Positions 59,901 through 64,000 of a DNA stretch of 64,000 nt are shown here, one piece after another. Position 1 is the first letter of the stretch. Each line of letters opens with the position of its first letter. Position numbers and translations under genes: made by a program. The notes beneath the pieces were generated by a model that did no database searches, was not told the origin of the DNA, and was given only the letters and a program-made list of their open reading frames with translations. Location of the stretch: positions 22,916,967 through 22,980,966 of the forward strand of contig OY821744.1 of the NCBI GenBank assembly GCA_963682055.1. The letters run 5' to 3'. Origin of the DNA: Primula veris (taxonomy: Eukaryota > Streptophyta > Magnoliopsida > Ericales > Primulaceae).

Positions 59901-60185
59901 TGATATGATAACAACAAATAATAACTACGATGACATACCCTTGAAGAGATAATTATTGTCATTGTGCGTTTATATGATGACAACAAATAAAAAAACAATG
60001 GCATACCTTATAATAGGTAACTATTATCATTGTGTAAATCACTTCCACTGGTCCATTTTTAACCATGGATCCAAAAGAGGAATTTCTTAAAATTAAATGT
60101 GTAATTCTGACTAAAAAATAAGATTAAATGTGTAATTCTAACTAAAAATAAGATTAAACGTCAGTCCATAGTTTAAATGATACAC
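55769..60185. other. Long non-coding flank with small repeat fragments
   Basis: Upstream of the PORR gene there is no other gene I can support. About 57075-57216 has ends TGTTTGGTTGGCAAGC and AATCAGAAACCAAACA, a small foldback. About 58869-58970 (GGGCCAAAATAAATAGG ... ACAACTTTTTTTCCC) looks like a shrunken relative of the Mutator-like element at 21050. A 134-codon minus frame at 59066-59470 is unrecognised. The rest is AT-rich. Confidence 0.45.
56894..56930 (+). repeat. Homopolymer run of 37 G
   Basis: An A-rich tract (56879-56889) and GGGA lead into 37 consecutive G followed by CGCTC. Such a run is rare in AT-rich plant DNA and its true length is uncertain. Confidence 0.9.
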
Positions 60186-60399
60186 TGTTGTGTGATATAT
60201 TACCTCACATATATATGTATATAGATATAGAGATAGAATATAGAGAGAGACAACAACATGGTCTTTATTAATCAGAATGCATATATACAAGGGGACCCTA
60301 ACCTTTTTTATATACTAGAGGTTAGGGTTATAAAAGATAGAAAGCCCAACTTAGGCCCACTATGAGTAAGGCCCAATAGTCCAATAATATCTTACAACA
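60186..60399 (-). repeat. LTR (3' LTR in element sense)
   Basis: Begins TGTTGTGTGATATATTACC and ends CTTACAACA. It is clearly the same LTR as at 10189 and 12817 but more diverged from both than they are from each other. Confidence 0.88.
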
Positions 60400-61199
60400 C
60401 TCCCTCTTTGGACGTCTTGAATTCTTCGTCTTCATGCAGTCGATCTGAGTCGAGTTCATTCGTAGTGCTAAACACATAAAAACCTTAGGGCCGGAAAACC
60501 CAGTGTGGGACAAAACCGGTACCTAGGAGAAACTGTGTAGCCGAATGATATAGGCCGAAATATCATGTAAGTAACTAACCACAAAACAGTGTGCCTCATC
60601 AAAACCTTGCCAGAGCAAACCCAATGGGAAAATCTCTGATCGAAGGAAAAAGAGTGCAACAATGGTAGTAGTAGGGATCAACCACAAAACAGGTGTCTCA
60701 TCAAAACCTTGCTAGAGTAAACCCAGTGGGAAAAAATCTCTAGTCGAAGGACAAAAGAGTACACAGTGGTAAGAAGTATACAACATGATACTCTCCCTAA
60801 TTTCGGCAATTTTAAATGAGATAAGATGGGAACGTGTCTCGCTAAAAACCTTGCCAAGGAAAATCCAGTGGGAAAAAACCTTGGTCTAAGGACAAAAAGA
60901 GTACACGAGCATACGACTGGATGCTCCCCCTCACTTGCACACGACAGGGTGCGAGAATTTCGACTAAGTAGTAATTAGTACAATAAGCATTCATCTGGAT
61001 GCTCCCCCTCACTTGCACACGATTGGGTGCAAAGATTTTATATTCCAAGAAAGAGTACGAGCATTCGACTGTATGCTTCATTTACTTACATACGACTGGA
61101 TGCAAGAAAATCTAACGTGAAATAGAACGAGCATTCAACTGGATGCTCTTAAACTTCATTTGTGAAGATTAATTTCGGCGAGAAATGCTAAATAGCATA

Positions 61200-64000
61200 A
61201 TGTAGTCATGTCTCTCTTGATCAATAACAACAAGTTGTCTTCTATGACAAGTGTTTTATCTGGATCGTGAGACAGAGCATATGTAATTCAAATATGACTA
61301 ATACTAGCTCGAAGCCATATACACTCTCTAGTCGTCTCATAGAGCACGAATAGATCAGACTGATTCACTTGGAGTCATTCCAAGACCTCCAAGATATCGC
61401 CTTATTCCTAATGGTAAAGACATACCATGTTAGGAATATCCCTTATGCGGGTCTGATAAGTAACCAGCATCGGTATAACCGAAAAAGGGTTGCGTTAATT
61501 CGAGTATCGAAGGGGTAGGTACATTCGACGACGCAAATGGGATAAGACAAGCCCTCATCCACAGTTACCTTAAGGTAATGGGAAAATGTCTTTTATGCCA
61601 TTTCGATGGCAGCGTGTTAGCGCGATGCTGTGTCGAGCTATACCATTCACAGGAAATGAGATGTTCGTCCTAGCACATTAGACCAAGTATAATAATGCGC
61701 TTATTGTACTTAGATATGAACATCATGGTTCAATATCTCTTCATCGTCTCATCAGGGACGGACTGGGTCTATATCAATGTCTAGTGATCGAACGATCATG
61801 GGAGAATCTGATGACTTAGCGTCATGATGACTAAAACGTGATAACACCTTCTGGGTGTAGTCTGAATCATGGACTTAGATTCAATCTTTACAGGACTCGA
61901 TCATCAGGTCGAGTCACTACCGTGTCTTCCCAAGATCCTTCATCTCGAAGGCAAATCCAAAAATGGATCGCGTAATAAAACACGCAAGGGCATAATACCT
62001 GTTCAAGTATCCCAAGCTAATCAAGTACTCACTTAGGCGGTATACCACATCCGCTCGGATTATATTAATCCATATAGTGAACGTCTCATTTAAATGAGAT
62101 CGTGTTCCGTGGTCAGGAACTACTTGATTAAAGCATATGAAGTCACACAGGGACCTTCATCTGTATCTCTTTGTCTAAATTCTCATAGAGATAAAACAGT
62201 GACCAGAATCACATGCTGCATAATCAGTTTTTGGGAAACTACTAAACTGGTAAAGTAGGGAACTATTATAATGTCCATTACGAGGAAATCAACCATCTCG
62301 TAATCAATTCCAAGGTGTGAGAGAAGCCTTGCGCTACTAGGTGAGCATTCTACAATCTCATTATTCTCATCAATTTTCCTTACGAATAACCAAATAAACG
62401 AACTCGTTTAACATTGGTGGTGTTGGAGCTACAGGTCCGAACACACTTTCGCTAAGGAGTCTACTTGGATTATAAGTTTCCATTAGTCCAGTCTATTCTC
62501 CGTTGACTTCAGGCAACGGTACATGGTTCCCTGTCATAATTTGTTCATATTATCAGTCGTCACCAAATATATGGACAAGTAATCAATGACAGTCTCGTTT
62601 CGCTTCAATATCGTCTAAGATATCATGATCGACAGATATTTCGAGATTCTTAGGATGAGGAGGAAATCACACATCTCCTTGCTCCTTTATAGTCTCGTGC
62701 GACAAATGAGTTTTAGTTCACCACCTCTGGGGCTGAACGAATTTGGAACCAGTCAACTTCCTAATATCTTAGGAAGGACGACAGACTGACGGCCGACGAC
62801 AGCGTCCTTTGCTTGGCGGGTTCGGCCAAAGCAACGTGTTACGACAGGAACACGACGTCCGACAGGGACGTCTATCCTTGCAAGCATTTTGCAGCAGGTA
62901 TAAATGATCTCGTGACATCTCATAAAGTCATTAAATGCGTCTGGCATTTAGTTAGACTTGAGGGAGTCTATGCACTTACTTATCACTAAGTGCAGTTTTG
63001 GGGATCAAGCTAAGACCGAGTGGGTTATGCCACGTTACTTCACGTCGTTTCTTATCAACGGTAACGCTCAAATCTCCCCCTAACGACGAGGAGAACAATC
63101 TTAGCGATGTCACTTTCGCATATCATGCGGTAAAGAGATCGCTTGCCAAGGTTACTCTATCAAATGATAGGTATGGGATTCATAATCGACTTATGTCCCC
63201 TTCAGAGGTCCATATTTTGAACCCTATAGCGGCTCAATCAAAATATTAATTAAGCACTCCAAACACGCGTTAATATGAGACTTCTGGCTCATAACCAGTA
63301 ACCAGCTGGTACGCATATGGCGTTTGAGTGTCTATGGACCTCATGACGGACCAATGCAGCAAAATAGCATAACCCCACACGAAAATATAAATCTTGGTGC
63401 GCAAGACCAAGAAATGCATGCAATCATTTGCAGTCGCATCATCAAACTTTCTGTGAGTCCATTTGGGTCTGAACATAATCGACAGGATGTTCAATTTGAA
63501 TTTCCAAACTCAAGTAATTTCAAATCGAAATTTCAATTTTTTACTCTTCGGAATTATCAAGTCAACTAGACTTTTCATGATAATCCAGATCATGAGCCAT
63601 CAACTTAATGATAGGGCTAGAAGTTTAGGAAATGCTGCATTTCTGTGGACAACAATAATCATGTGACCTTATTGTCGATGCATCAACCATAACCATTTAT
63701 ATTTATGGTCCGTCTTATTGTTGGATAAGTCCACAATAACTCCTTCAATTCTTTACAAGAATTCTACGAGTTCTTTTCGTGATCTTTACACATACTAGTC
63801 TTTCAAAGTGAGCATTAGTGGCATGAATTTCGGATTAATCACGAAATATATTCTCAGAGAGAATCCAAATGCGATGCGATTATAAATCAAGCATCGTCTT
63901 TTGACCCGGGAATATCTCATCCGGTCAATGCCACAATATCAGAATGCTCTTATCAATCGACGACAGGCGAATGATAGTACAGACAATCATGTCTTAGCAT
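61200..64000 (-). pseudogene. Copia pol remains (integrase to RNase H), heavily mutated
   Basis: Minus-strand fragments in copia order from right to left: an integrase-end stretch VWGYAILLHWSVMRSIDTQT and PYAYQLVTGYEPEVSY (about 63280-63400); the linker ARIDVPVGR with a basic RTRQAKD-type segment (about 62775-62890); and RNase H with GYTDAGYLSDPHKGYS and LGIRRYLGGLG (about 61380-61480). Stops and shifts are frequent throughout, so no full protein is encoded. Confidence 0.75.

Larger units (their letters stand above)
60186..64000 (-). mobile_element. Ty1/copia element, same family as 10189-13031, runs off the window
   Basis: The left LTR is followed on the plus strand by a C/T-rich CTCCCTCTTTG, i.e. 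polypurine CAAAGAGGGAG on the minus strand, so the element reads right to left and its 5' part lies beyond 64000. The first 580 internal bases match the element at 10405-10990. Here the interior continues into copia pol, so this is the more complete, possibly parental-type copy. TACAC lies just left of the LTR as the candidate target duplication; its partner is outside. Confidence 0.85.

Noticed and set aside
1..64000. A CRISPR array or a bacterial-type operon
   Set aside because: The direct repeats seen are plant tandem duplications or transposon repeats without regular unique spacers, and the genes have spliceosomal introns.

Overview
This is nuclear DNA of a flowering plant, almost certainly a eudicot. 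It is AT-rich, its genes have many introns with GT-AG borders, TA and CT microsatellites are common, and a large share of it is transposable-element sequence. Five protein genes can be supported: the last coding segment of the 26S proteasome lid subunit RPN6 (left edge, +), a membrane-anchored glycosyltransferase-like protein (17.1-24.6 kb, -, 4 exons), an unrecognised 117-residue protein spread over six small exons (27.1-33.5 kb, +), ARGONAUTE4 (leader about 41.7 kb, CDS 43.9-50.3 kb, +, 22 coding exons), and a PORR-domain organellar RNA-binding protein (54.3-55.8 kb, -). No tRNA, rRNA or CRISPR array was seen.

Layout. 0-0.3 kb RPN6 end. 0.3-10 kb nested mobile elements: old retroelement protease relics cut by a hAT-type element (8-bp target duplication) and by a 2.0-kb solo LTR (5-bp duplication), then an LTR plus primer-binding site plus a gag-like frame with one stop, then a broken PIF/Harbinger transposase. 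10.2-13.0 kb a young non-autonomous LTR element. 13-17 kb AT-rich repeats. 17-24.6 kb the glycosyltransferase gene, whose introns hold a Tourist-like element, two Mutator-like miniature elements, a putative solo LTR and two broken extra copies of its own exon 2. 25-30 kb terminal-inverted-repeat elements seated in TA microsatellites. 27-33.5 kb the small gene. 34-41 kb copia remains, including a copia element that lacks reverse transcriptase. 41.7-50.3 kb AGO4. 54-56 kb the PORR gene. 60.2-64 kb a decayed copia element of the same family as the one at 10 kb.

The genes do not form a pathway; they are independent plant genes separated and invaded by transposons. AGO4 is the effector of RNA-directed DNA methylation that silences such elements, so its position here is notable, but nothing in the sequence shows a functional link. 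The most unusual local structure is the glycosyltransferase locus. Its first intron appears to use a GC donor, and its 4.4-kb second intron holds two exon-2 relics, one of which carries the exon 1-exon 2 junction with no intron. All element and family assignments come from reading the sequence and recalled family features; no database search was possible.
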